Positions 53,720 through 61,028 of a DNA stretch of 64,000 nt are shown piece by piece. The notes below the pieces were generated by a model. It was given only the letters and a program-made list of their open reading frames with translations, searched no databases and was not told the DNA's origin. The translations under genes and the position numbers were made by a program. Within the stretch, counting starts at the first letter, position 1. Each line of letters begins with the position of its first letter. Source of the stretch: Clostridium sp. AT4 (GTDB lineage Bacteria; Bacillota; Clostridia; Lachnospirales; Lachnospiraceae); assembly GCF_001517625.2 (NCBI RefSeq), contig NZ_LN999828.1:1752303-1816302 (forward strand), written 5' to 3'.

Positions 53720-55012
53720 TTAGAAGCGGCAAAGCTGTGACGGGGATTTTATTTTGATTTGAGAAGGAGTCTTTTTAGCTGCCTGAGACGGTGTTTTTCT
53801 ACCGGCCTGAGACGGCGTTTTCTTTCCTGCCTGAGACGGAGTTGCTGTCATCCCTTCCGGGATACGATACAGTCCCTTCTTTGCCGGCATCCATACTCCT
53901 GCTGCCGTATTCACTTTATAAATCCTGCAGTTTTCCAAAATCGCCCTGTTTGAAGGATTACAGGAGGTATTCAAGTTATCAAATAATCTGAACTGCGTTG
54001 CATATCCGGGCATAGCTCCGGTCCACCAGTTTATGTGCTGTCTGTAAGTTTCTCCCGACAAATGAATTTCACATCCGGCTTCATCGGGATAGAAATCAAC
54101 ATTAAACCGAAACGGACTGCTGTCCACCCTGTAATCTGCTGAAACCAACAGCATCGTACCCGGCCGGATGGATACGCTCCTGCTTTCCACTTTAATCTGA
54201 TTGCTCTGGCTCCACCAGTCCGATGCAGCCATTGCTCCAATATTGTACATAAGAGAAATGTTATATCTGTTCCGGGTATATCCGCAGCCGCTGCATCCCT
54301 GCCAGCACTGAGAACCATTTTCCTGCCACAAAAGGCTGTGGTCTGCCTTTTCTCTCTCAGCCCGACATCTGCTGCAAAAACGGACATGATACGTCTCATT
54401 ATAATCCAGACCATTTTTCCATGCATGACCCAGAGCTGACACATCCGGCGCATCATACTCATATCCACATCGGCAGGAATATCTGTGGATTCCATTCGTG
54501 ATGCAGTCGGGCTCCTTAATCAGCAAAGAGGAAAAGCTATGATTTCCGTATTCTGTGATTTTCCCGCATACTCTGCAGTAAAACCAGTGTGTCTGACCAT
54601 CATATTTCATATCGGTTCCCTGGGAATGATCACACTCCCATCTGGCATACAGTAAAATATCACCTGATTCATCCGGCCCGATCTGTACAGTCGGCTCTCC
54701 ACTGAAATCAGGGGATCGAAACCATCCTGAAAAGCTATATCCTCCATATACCAGTTCTGACTTTTCAGGCAGAATCACAGTCTCTCCTCTTTCGTATTTC
54801 ACCGGAGGACTATATCCTTTTTTCCATGCTCCTCCATTAAGACTGTATTCAATCGAAGATCCCGTGCCCCTGATTGAAAAATCATTTCTTATTTTTTCTG
54901 AGCTTCCGCCATACTGTCCATATGCCGGAAATACCATAAGCACTGCTAAAAGAGCTGTAATTGCCCCAAATCTGAGCTTTTTTAAAAATGTATATCGCCT
55001 ATCTGCTCTCAT
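53720..55012 (-). CDS. Secreted surface protein with InlB-type repeat and C-terminal TPSQ octapeptides
   Basis: A 430-residue exported protein. The start at 55012 has GGAG seven bases upstream, overlaps the preceding gene by 14 bases and yields a good signal peptide (MRADRRYTFLKKLRFGAI, hydrophobic core, PAYG). Next come a Listeria-Bacteroides/InlB-type repeat (GGYSFSGWFRSPDFSGEP to LLYARWE), three Cys-pair modules (FYCRVCGK, YSCRCGYE, FCSRCRAE) resembling zinc ribbons, a beta-rich domain, and five TPSQ octapeptides at the end. No sortase motif is visible. Longer starts at 55039 and 55051 are possible. It is the last gene of the SipW operon, and its function is unknown. Confidence 0.8.
   Translation of the reverse strand: MRADRRYTFLKKLRFGAITALLAVLMVFPAYGQYGGSSEKIRNDFSIRGTGSSIEYSLNGGAWKKGYSPPVKYERGETVILPEKSELVYGGYSFSGWFRSPDFSGEPTVQIGPDESGDILLYARWECDHSQGTDMKYDGQTHWFYCRVCGKITEYGNHSFSSLLIKEPDCITNGIHRYSCRCGYEYDAPDVSALGHAWKNGLDYNETYHVRFCSRCRAEREKADHSLLWQENGSQCWQGCSGCGYTRNRYNISLMYNIGAMAASDWWSQSNQIKVESRSVSIRPGTMLLVSADYRVDSSPFRFNVDFYPDEAGCEIHLSGETYRQHINWWTGAMPGYATQFRLFDNLNTSCNPSNRAILENCRIYKVNTAAGVWMPAKKGLYRIPEGMTATPSQAGKKTPSQAGRKTPSQAAKKTPSQIKIKSPSQLCRF
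53723..53842 (-). repeat. Five tandem 24-base units encoding (T/S)PSQxxxx
   Basis: Codons for TPSQAGKK, TPSQAGRK, TPSQAAKK, TPSQIKIK and SPSQLCRF follow one another up to the stop codon. The DNA shows a repeated GCCTGAGACGG core on the plus strand. The lysine-rich units could bind an acidic polymer or pack as a flexible tail. Copy number may vary between strains. Confidence 0.85.
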
Positions 55013-56111
55013 CCATTTTCTCCATCCCCATTTTGCCATCCCAGACTCCATTTTTATCTACCAGACAGCCATCCGGCGTCCTTTCGTCCATATACATACT
55101 GCCGTATGATTTATATCCCAGCTTTTCATAGATCCATTTTCCCAGTCCCGTTTTCCAAAACCAGGTCTGTCCGGGAATGTCCTCTTCTGCGGCAAAATAA
55201 TAACTTTTTCCGTCTATTTCCTGCCAGCCTGACAGCATGATTCCTGTCCTGCGGTCAAGAAAATACCACTTGCCGTCCTGCCCGTCCTTGTGCCATCCCT
55301 TGATCAGCATTCCCAAATTCCCATCACTTACTTCACTGGTATAGTACCACAGAGCATCTGACGCCTGATACCAGCCAACCGTCATGATCCCGTCTTTTCC
55401 AAAATGAAACCAGCTGCACGTATTCTTTACCGGAGCATAGGGATTGGGCGTATAAACCCAGGCATCTCTTATATAATTTCCCCTGCCGTCACCGTATTTC
55501 CACTGCCTCTTTCTCTCATCCGCCAGTTCCCATTTTCCCATAGAGCACTCTGCCTTTTCCTGAGGAGACGGGTATGGATAAAACTTTGAGCCTCCTTTAA
55601 AACCACCGTGTCCTTTGGATATGGATGCAGAATGGATAATCTCCGCCCCTTTCCATGGATTTTTTCCGGAAAAATCCGGGCGAAATGCACTGTACTGTAC
55701 AGCCTGTGCATCAACAGCCACTTCTACCTGCGTTCCTTTTAAGACTAAGTGGACATCCGGGATCAGAATCCCATCTGTCACAGGGATATCCGTCCTGGCT
55801 TCTGCTTTTTTTGTATAATAGTAATATTCCCCGTGTTTTTCCCAGCCTTTAAGGATCATGAGGTTTTTATCTGAAAAAGGGGCATTCAGGCCTTTTCTGG
55901 AAAACCGAAACTTTACCCGTACCCAGGATGGACCCAGCTTATTTTTAAGCGTCAGCCTGTATCCTGCTGTTGATCCGGGAAAATATTCCTCTGCCCCATC
56001 TGTTTCTGCATCCAGCTCAATGGCTACCTGTGAAGTTTCGGAGGCGTATACAGGAAAAGCCCCTGTAAGGCACATGATCGCCAAAACTGTACACAACCTT
56101 CTCTTTCTCAT
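54999..56111 (-). CDS. Secreted protein with TasA-like N-terminal region and cell-wall-binding repeats
   Basis: A 370-residue exported protein with a Sec signal (MRKRRLCTVLAIMCLTGAFPVYAS). Residues 25-165 form a beta-rich domain resembling the SipW-associated surface proteins (FPGSTAGYRLTLKNKLGPSWVRVKF). The C-terminal half holds choline/glucan-binding-type repeats rich in Gly, Trp and Tyr (GWYQASDALWYYTSE, GWHKDGQDGKWYFLD, GWQEIDGKSYYFA). These repeats usually fix proteins to teichoic acid or glucans on the wall. It starts eight bases after the TasA-like gene. Confidence 0.82.
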   Translation of the reverse strand: MRKRRLCTVLAIMCLTGAFPVYASETSQVAIELDAETDGAEEYFPGSTAGYRLTLKNKLGPSWVRVKFRFSRKGLNAPFSDKNLMILKGWEKHGEYYYYTKKAEARTDIPVTDGILIPDVHLVLKGTQVEVAVDAQAVQYSAFRPDFSGKNPWKGAEIIHSASISKGHGGFKGGSKFYPYPSPQEKAECSMGKWELADERKRQWKYGDGRGNYIRDAWVYTPNPYAPVKNTCSWFHFGKDGIMTVGWYQASDALWYYTSEVSDGNLGMLIKGWHKDGQDGKWYFLDRRTGIMLSGWQEIDGKSYYFAAEEDIPGQTWFWKTGLGKWIYEKLGYKSYGSMYMDERTPDGCLVDKNGVWDGKMGMEKMDESR

Positions 56112-56118
56112 CCTATTC

Positions 56119-56730
56119 CTACTTTAGCCCCAGTGTTGCTGCAGCCGCATCCAATGTAGGCTGTCCTGTGGTCTGGATCAGGCTTCCCGATACATTGACA
56201 GAATCTGATACGGCCTCTAATTTCGTAAAATCCTGCACCGTAAAGCTGGTAAAAAGCTTAGGTGTTTCCGCTCCTGGGGCCAGGGGATCTTTCAGTCCGT
56301 AGATATACACGCTGTCCGTCCCCGGCTCTCCGGAAATATCTTCCCTGATTTTCTCCCATTTTGCACCATCAATCCCATTCAAAACCACCGCATCATACAC
56401 CTGATCTGAAAGATCTCCCTTCTTCTGTGCAGTAACTGCCGGAATCTCCACCTGTAAAAATGCCCATGATTGATATTCCACATTTGATTTTAAAGACGGA
56501 TCCTTTGTTACCTCCTGCCCCGGCTCCAGATCCACGGCGTTTGCCGGATTCCAACCCAGCTCCAAAATAGTACCTGCCGTATCCTTCTGATCCGACTGGC
56601 CTGCCACAATATTAAACACATTGGACTTTGTTTCTGCCGTGCCAGAAAAATACGCATATGCACCGCTGACTGCTCCAAGCGTCATTGCTCCTGCCAAAAC
56701 TGCTGCTTTCGTTTTTTTGCTGAATCCCAT
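56119..56730 (-). CDS. TasA/CalY-like SipW-dependent secreted protein
   Basis: A 203-residue protein with the special SipW-type signal peptide: MGFSKKTKAAVLAGAMTLGA, cleavage around AYAYFSGTAE and the mature start TKSNVFNIVAG, as in TasA and camelysin. TasA family proteins form extracellular fibres in Bacillus biofilms. The mature domain is beta-rich with no cysteine. AAGGAG precedes the start. It follows the signal peptidase gene after an 87-base gap and probably is its main substrate. Fibre formation here is inferred. Confidence 0.88.
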   Translation of the reverse strand: MGFSKKTKAAVLAGAMTLGAVSGAYAYFSGTAETKSNVFNIVAGQSDQKDTAGTILELGWNPANAVDLEPGQEVTKDPSLKSNVEYQSWAFLQVEIPAVTAQKKGDLSDQVYDAVVLNGIDGAKWEKIREDISGEPGTDSVYIYGLKDPLAPGAETPKLFTSFTVQDFTKLEAVSDSVNVSGSLIQTTGQPTLDAAAATLGLK

Positions 56731-56817
56731 AAAAATCTCCTTCCGCCCAACCGGGCTATTATATTTTATAACAACGATGACCGCATCCTGAAACGCCGGA
56801 GGAAGCCACCTGTGTTA

Positions 56818-57204
56818 TCATCCTATTTCGGACAACCTGAATACCTCTCTCAGGATCGGAGCCGCTGCATTCATCCGGAAGACTACGGTTCCCTTTACAT
56901 CCTTTTTCAAAATACAAACTGTGTCCGGCTCCGGGTTCGCATCTCCCTGAAACCAATATCCATCCTCCGTAATATCAATCACACGATGGATCACTGCGTT
57001 TCCATTTGAAAAATAAACGCCAATCTCCCCTTTTTCAGGCGCTCTTCGAGAATCCGCTGCCACAATTGCCCCTGTCTGCAGCTCTGGTTCCATGGAACCC
57101 GTACGGATCAGATAGCGGTCAAAACGCTGATTTCCATACAAAATGGCAGCCAAAAGAATCAGAAATACCAGATTTCCTTTCAAAAAGGCTATTATTTTTT
57201 TCAA
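56818..57204 (-). CDS. sipW: SipW-type signal peptidase I
   Basis: A 128-residue membrane protease with one N-terminal membrane segment (NLVFLILLAAILYG). The catalytic Ser37 lies in RTGSMEPEL and His73 in AVIHRVIDI, so it uses the Ser-His arrangement of archaeal/eukaryotic-type and SipW enzymes rather than Ser-Lys. The C-terminal membrane segment of longer SipW proteins is missing; the gene ends after RLSEIG with no hydrophobic stretch. The start is a TTG at 57204 with GGAGG nine bases upstream. It opens the four-gene operon. Confidence 0.88.
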   Translation of the reverse strand: MKKIIAFLKGNLVFLILLAAILYGNQRFDRYLIRTGSMEPELQTGAIVAADSRRAPEKGEIGVYFSNGNAVIHRVIDITEDGYWFQGDANPEPDTVCILKKDVKGTVVFRMNAAAPILREVFRLSEIG

Positions 57205-57364
57205 TTTTAGACTCCTCCCTGGAAATAGAATACTTTTATGAATGGAAAATTTTGAATTGAATAAAATAGTGGAAATTTTGAAAATAAAGAAAAAATTTTG
57301 ATTTCAAAGAAATTCATAAGAAAAAGACAGACCTGTCTGAAATGTGGTTCCTGCTTTTTTACTA

Positions 57365-57393
57365 TTTATACTTCATAATCCGGATGATGTCAA
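57365..57393 (-). promoter_or_regulatory. Promoter of the sipW operon
   Basis: Minus-strand -35 TTGACA and -10 TATAAA with a 17-base spacer. The leader is about 155 bases and AT-rich. It includes a small palindrome AGACAGACCTGTCT (57325-57338) followed on the transcript by TTTTT, which might attenuate transcription. Confidence 0.8.
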
Positions 57394-57480
57394 GGGGGAA
57401 AATCACAAAAATACTTGACCTGTATACAAAATCGAATAGAATAAATCATATACCCTGACTTCCGTCGTTTCTCTCAAAAC

Positions 57481-58135
57481 ATAGTACTCAGGAGTCCAGG
57501 AGGATACAGTTCTGAAAAAGATTGTTGATTTCTTTTTCAGTGAGAAACAAAGCATCAAGATTCGTTAGGCTGGTAGCTTTTTTAACTTTTTCGTTTACTG
57601 TCTGGTTTCGAGAAATATTAATATAAGAGCCATCTCCTTTATTGACAATCCGGAAGTCCCGTATGAAATCAATCAGATCATAAGAATTAATCTGATTTTT
57701 AAAAACTTTAATCTCAAGCACTCTTAAAAGAAACAAGCTAAGGTAGCAGATTAAAAAATGCCCATAGATTGTTTCTTTTTTGTGCACGTAAACCGGGCGT
57801 GCATCCAGATAAGACTTTGTGATCCGGAAGGATTCTTCGATCTTCCATAAGCTGTGGTAGGTCTGATAGATTTGGAGCGGTTCCATATCCAACTCTGAGG
57901 TGACCATAAGGTTGTATCCTGCATACTTCAGATCCTCATTAACCTTCTCTTTATCAATTCCTATCACAGGAGTTATCTTTTTCCCGTTCTTATATGACAC
58001 TTTTTGAACGCGGCTGTTTCTTTTCTTTATCCCAGTGAGATTCATACATCTGCAAATAGGTACCTTTTTTCTTCTTCTCTTTTCTTAAATAGTATGCCAT
58101 AACCGACCTCCGAACAAAGTGTTATAGAGTACTAT
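57481..58135 (-). mobile_element. Internally deleted IS1634-type element
   Basis: A 655-base remnant bounded by the inverted nonamers ATAGTACTC (57481-57489) and GAGTACTAT (58127-58135), which are possible terminal repeats. It contains the beginning and end of one transposase gene but lacks the middle, so it cannot move by itself. Confidence 0.55.
57488..58100 (-). pseudogene. IS1634-family transposase, internally deleted and frameshifted
   Basis: From the ATG at 58100 (GGAGG six bases upstream) the frame reads MAYYLRKEKKKKGTYLQMYE and SHWDKEKKQPRSK, the usual N-terminus. It then stops, while the other frame continues with SYKNGKKITPVIGIDKEK and the C-terminal block (HSLWKIEESFRITKSYLDARPVYV, HFLICYLSLFLLRVLE) that holds the last catalytic glutamate. 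Full-length proteins are about 500-600 residues, so roughly 300 are deleted. Confidence 0.75.
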
Positions 58136-58167
58136 TATTATAATATATCAAAAAAATTTTTTTCAAT

Positions 58168-58187
58168 AAAAAAAGCCCCAAAAGGGC
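58168..58187 (-). terminator. Small terminator at the end of the DUF4261 operon
   Basis: On the minus strand GCCC-TTTT-GGGGC is followed by seven T residues. Confidence 0.5.
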
Positions 58188-58819
58188 ATTGAAAATTTGC
58201 TGTAAATGAAGGAAAAATCGAGATGCAGGAAAAGAAATGAAAAAATGACAAAAAGAAAACGACGGAAATTTCCTAGTACTACGACGGAAAACGGGAGAAA
58301 TTTGCCAGAAACGAGATTTCTTTCTGGATTGACTTTTTCATGAGTACAGCATATACTATAGACAGTATAAAAAAACTGTTTTACGGTTTTTATATGGGCG
58401 GCGTTGCGACGGCGTCCTAATTTTTTGGCTCTTTGTCAAGAGTTGGGGTGGTATTCTTTGGAATACCGTCCACTCTTAGGTTTTGGGACATTTTTATGTT
58501 TGATTGAAATAATCACATTTTTCTTTTAAAAATAGCGCCTCTCCTGGTTTTCAGGAGGGGCACTGTTCATTTTTAGACTTCTGCATTATTTGGTTGTAAA
58601 ACGATTCGGTTTTGATGGGTGTGTGGCTGTAAAAACAAAACATGGAAAAAATTGTCCTGTTTCATAAAAAAGCTTCAAGAAAAAATCAGACTGAATGCCG
58701 TAGAACTTGTCGTCATCAGCCCCCCCAGTGCTTACAGGGAACAACCTACGAAATGTAGACTTCCTGAATAAATTTCGAAAATGGGTACTGGCCATGTAAA
58801 CAAAGTCTCATTTCTGGTA
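58188..58819. other. Non-coding interval with hairpins
   Basis: About 630 bases without a credible gene. I see a hairpin GGTATTC-TTTG-GAATACC (58450-58467), extended outward by weaker GAGT/ACTC pairing, and a second hairpin GCCTCTCCTG / CAGGAGGGGC (58537-58561) that looks like a terminator. The rest is AT-rich with short stop-ridden frames. Confidence 0.5.
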
Positions 58820-58957
58820 TCATGTACGATGTCCTGTACCAAATATCAGAAACAGAACAAAGAAAAATACAAGTAATCCAAGCCAGTTTCTTCTCAAAAG
58901 CAGATGTATCATCATGGAAATCAGCAAAATGCCCATTACAATTATAATTCCATTCAT
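58820..58957 (-). CDS. Small membrane peptide of 45 residues
   Basis: The frame MNGIIIVMGILLISMMIHLL then RRNW, LGLLVFFFVLFLIFG and a short basic tail (HRT) encodes two hydrophobic stretches separated by Arg-Arg-Asn. The ATG lies three bases after the stop of the DUF4261-type gene, whose end supplies GGGAG as ribosome site, so translation is probably coupled. I do not recognise a family. It could be a two-helix membrane peptide associated with its neighbours. Confidence 0.55.
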   Translation of the reverse strand: MNGIIIVMGILLISMMIHLLLRRNWLGLLVFFFVLFLIFGTGHRT

Positions 58958-58960
58958 CTC

Positions 58961-59839
58961 TTACCGTCTCCCTGCAGCATATTCTCCCATACAAATATCT
59001 AATACTTCTCTGGGTGGCTGGATCAGGGCGTCCTCATACTGGCACTTCCACTGAATCTCCCGGCACATCTGGCCATCCGCCACGCCGTCTATGGTTTCCC
59101 CATCCTGAATGGGGTTATCATGCTCCAATATGTACGATGCCACATTGTAGGCGTGGTTTACCACCCAGTTGGGGTTCATGTCGTGGAAGTGGTACTGGAG
59201 GTCAGGCAGGAACAGGGTGCTCATGCCCACCGTGTCGATGAGCATATCTTCCGTGCCCTCAATGTTGAAGAATCGGACATTGACACCAAAGCGGATGAAC
59301 CGATCCGTGCCCTCAATCTGATGGGAGCGCACATCCTCTGCCAGAAACAGCTTGCCGCAGTTCTGAAAATAGAATGCCTCACAGGTGGGGTACAGCTCCG
59401 CCAGAGCCTCCAAAAAGTCGGCATCCAGATTGGCACGCTCCAGCGCCGGAAGCGCCGCTGCCAGCATATCGGTGGCTACCACCTGATATTTACACTCCCG
59501 GAAGATCCGCTCCCGGTTCTCCTGGCAGTCCCACATCTGGCTCATCGGGAAGGCATCAAAGCCTTTGCCCTTGAACTCGTCGCATTTCATCACCATCAGC
59601 TGCACCGGGCATTTTCCCTCCTTGAACTCTGCAATATGCTCCTGTGCGGCAAAGCCGGCCATTTTCTTATCATAACAGAAGCACTCTGTCGATCCGATGT
59701 GCTTCTCCATTACGGCAGTCATTTTTTCTTTATCCGGCATTTCTACCTGCTCTTTGAACAGCATCTGAATGAGATAGGGACCACCGGGCCGGGAACCTTT
59801 TTTGTCGTCCAGGTTTTGCTGGAAAACTTTATTGCTCAT
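58961..59839 (-). CDS. DUF4261-like protein of unknown function
   Basis: A 292-residue soluble protein. Layout by eye resembles DUF4261: an N-terminal GGPYLIQMLFKEQVEMPD strand-helix, CPVQLMVMKCDEF, CKYQVVATDMLAAALP, then FGVNVRFFNIEGTEDMLIDTVGM and a His-rich YHFHDMNPN. The start at 59839 has GGAGG seven bases upstream and overlaps the upstream stop by ATGA. Base composition is distinctly GC-richer than the flanking IS and integrative element. The family is not characterised, and my assignment is moderate. Confidence 0.65.
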   Translation of the reverse strand: MSNKVFQQNLDDKKGSRPGGPYLIQMLFKEQVEMPDKEKMTAVMEKHIGSTECFCYDKKMAGFAAQEHIAEFKEGKCPVQLMVMKCDEFKGKGFDAFPMSQMWDCQENRERIFRECKYQVVATDMLAAALPALERANLDADFLEALAELYPTCEAFYFQNCGKLFLAEDVRSHQIEGTDRFIRFGVNVRFFNIEGTEDMLIDTVGMSTLFLPDLQYHFHDMNPNWVVNHAYNVASYILEHDNPIQDGETIDGVADGQMCREIQWKCQYEDALIQPPREVLDICMGEYAAGRR

Positions 59840-60711
59840 TTGGTTTCCTCCTTCTTTTCTGGGAACAACTTCCACCGAAACTCCAGCTCTTTCTGGACAA
59901 ACTCTTTCGGCAGGCCGCGGGGGTTGGCGATGAGATACCATACCCGAAAGGTGCGCTTTTTCGAATCTGTTTCCTGCCGGTAGAGCTGATAGCCCGCCTC
60001 ATCCTCCTGCGTCCACTGTCCTGTCTGCCGCTTGGCCTGCACAAAGGGTTCCACCACCTGGTCCAGCTCCTCTCTGGTGCGGCTTGAGGCCCAGGCTTGA
60101 TCCACATCGTTGGCGTGGGAGAGGTGGAACAACATCGAACCCATCCAGTTCTTTGCCTTGTGTTCAGGCGTTCCGCGCAATTCCGCCTGATGGCGGTACT
60201 CCGCCAGCTGCTCCGGTGTTCCGTACCGTTCCACCATCTGCTCATCCACATGAATGCGCCAGCTGTAATCCTCTGGCTGGGTAAAGGGGGCGCAGACCGA
60301 CTGGAGCGCCCCTACTGGGTCTGCTTCAAAGCAGTCAATAAAATTGAGGTAGTGGGCTTTAATCAGGGGCAGGAAGGTGTTCAGCAGCCTGGTGTCCAGC
60401 CACAGGTCCTCTGTCAGCATCCGAAAGAATGAACCGCCTGTTGTCGGTTCTATTTTGAAAGAGTAAAGGTAATCATCTCCCTGCTTTATGATACAGGTAA
60501 AGCCCACCTCCACATTTCCATGGCCGATTTCGTAGTCTATGTAGTTGTAGCGGCTCCGGTCAAAGCAGATCTGATAGGTCAGCCCGTTTTTCATTTTCTT
60601 TTTGAAGTCGCCTTTTTTCAGCTGCTTCCAGCCCTTTTCCTCCAGATCCAGGCCGTTCCATAGGTAGTCCAGAAGCTCCTGAAATATATCTGCCGGGCGT
60701 TTTTGCTCCAT
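59836..60711 (-). CDS. Uncharacterised protein, weakly DUF4304-like N-terminus
   Basis: A 291-residue soluble protein. The N-terminal part (GWKQLKKGDFKKKMKNGLTY, QICFDRSRYNYIDYE, VEVGFTCIIKQ) recalls DUF4304, in which a lysine-rich strand precedes an F-x-K-S/R block. The C-terminal half is helical and charged (GTPEQLAEYRHQAELRGTPE), ending FVQKELEFRWKLFPEKKEE. It overlaps the next gene by ATGA and follows a truncated gene by 25 bases. No catalytic motif is obvious. The role is unknown; immunity-type or stress proteins often have such neighbours. Confidence 0.6.
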   Translation of the reverse strand: MEQKRPADIFQELLDYLWNGLDLEEKGWKQLKKGDFKKKMKNGLTYQICFDRSRYNYIDYEIGHGNVEVGFTCIIKQGDDYLYSFKIEPTTGGSFFRMLTEDLWLDTRLLNTFLPLIKAHYLNFIDCFEADPVGALQSVCAPFTQPEDYSWRIHVDEQMVERYGTPEQLAEYRHQAELRGTPEHKAKNWMGSMLFHLSHANDVDQAWASSRTREELDQVVEPFVQAKRQTGQWTQEDEAGYQLYRQETDSKKRTFRVWYLIANPRGLPKEFVQKELEFRWKLFPEKKEETK

Positions 60712-60736
60712 AGCTATTCATCCCCTAAATCATTTT

Positions 60737-61005
60737 CTACACCATCTCATACAGCAGGGCTGTATTGCCCCGCACCAGTTCCAGATGGGAGCGCAGCGTT
60801 TCAAGTCCGCTTTGCACCACCTTGGCGGGCAGATCCCAGCCTGGGGCAATTTCAGCAGCCAGCTCCAAGAGGTCCTGCTCCCGCAGAGCTGCCAGCAGTT
60901 TAGACGCCAGCTCGCCCTCCAGCAGAGTGCAGTCCAGGGTGTCCTCCGTCTGGGGAGCAGGAAAACGGACATCCAGATCCAGCTCGCCCTCACCAGTTTC
61001 CCTTA
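60737..61005 (-). pseudogene. 3' fragment of a gene cut by the integrative element
   Basis: An open frame of about 88 codons ending in TAG at 60737 has a coding look and the same GC-rich codon use as the two genes after it (LRETGEGELDLDVRFPAPQ, LLEGELASKLLAALREQD, LVRGNTALLYEMV). It lacks a start: upstream the frame runs straight into a TAA and the AT-rich recombinase region at about 61006. The element therefore appears to have inserted in this gene and removed its 5' part. The product is not recognised. Confidence 0.6.
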
Positions 61006-61028
61006 GTTAAAGATATGAACCCTCATTA

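Noticed and set aside
56759-56956. 65-residue frame overlapping the end of sipW, considered as a lost C-terminal part
   Set aside because: It has no hydrophobic segment, so it does not restore the missing membrane helix.
58746-58994. 82-residue minus-strand frame spanning the end of the DUF4261-like gene
   Set aside because: The adjacent frame with a coupled start and a hydrophobic two-helix pattern (58820-58957) is more credible.
60730-60993. 87-residue Trp/Cys-rich minus-strand frame
   Set aside because: Wrong frame of the truncated GC-rich gene; the neighbouring frame has normal acidic, Leu-rich protein composition.
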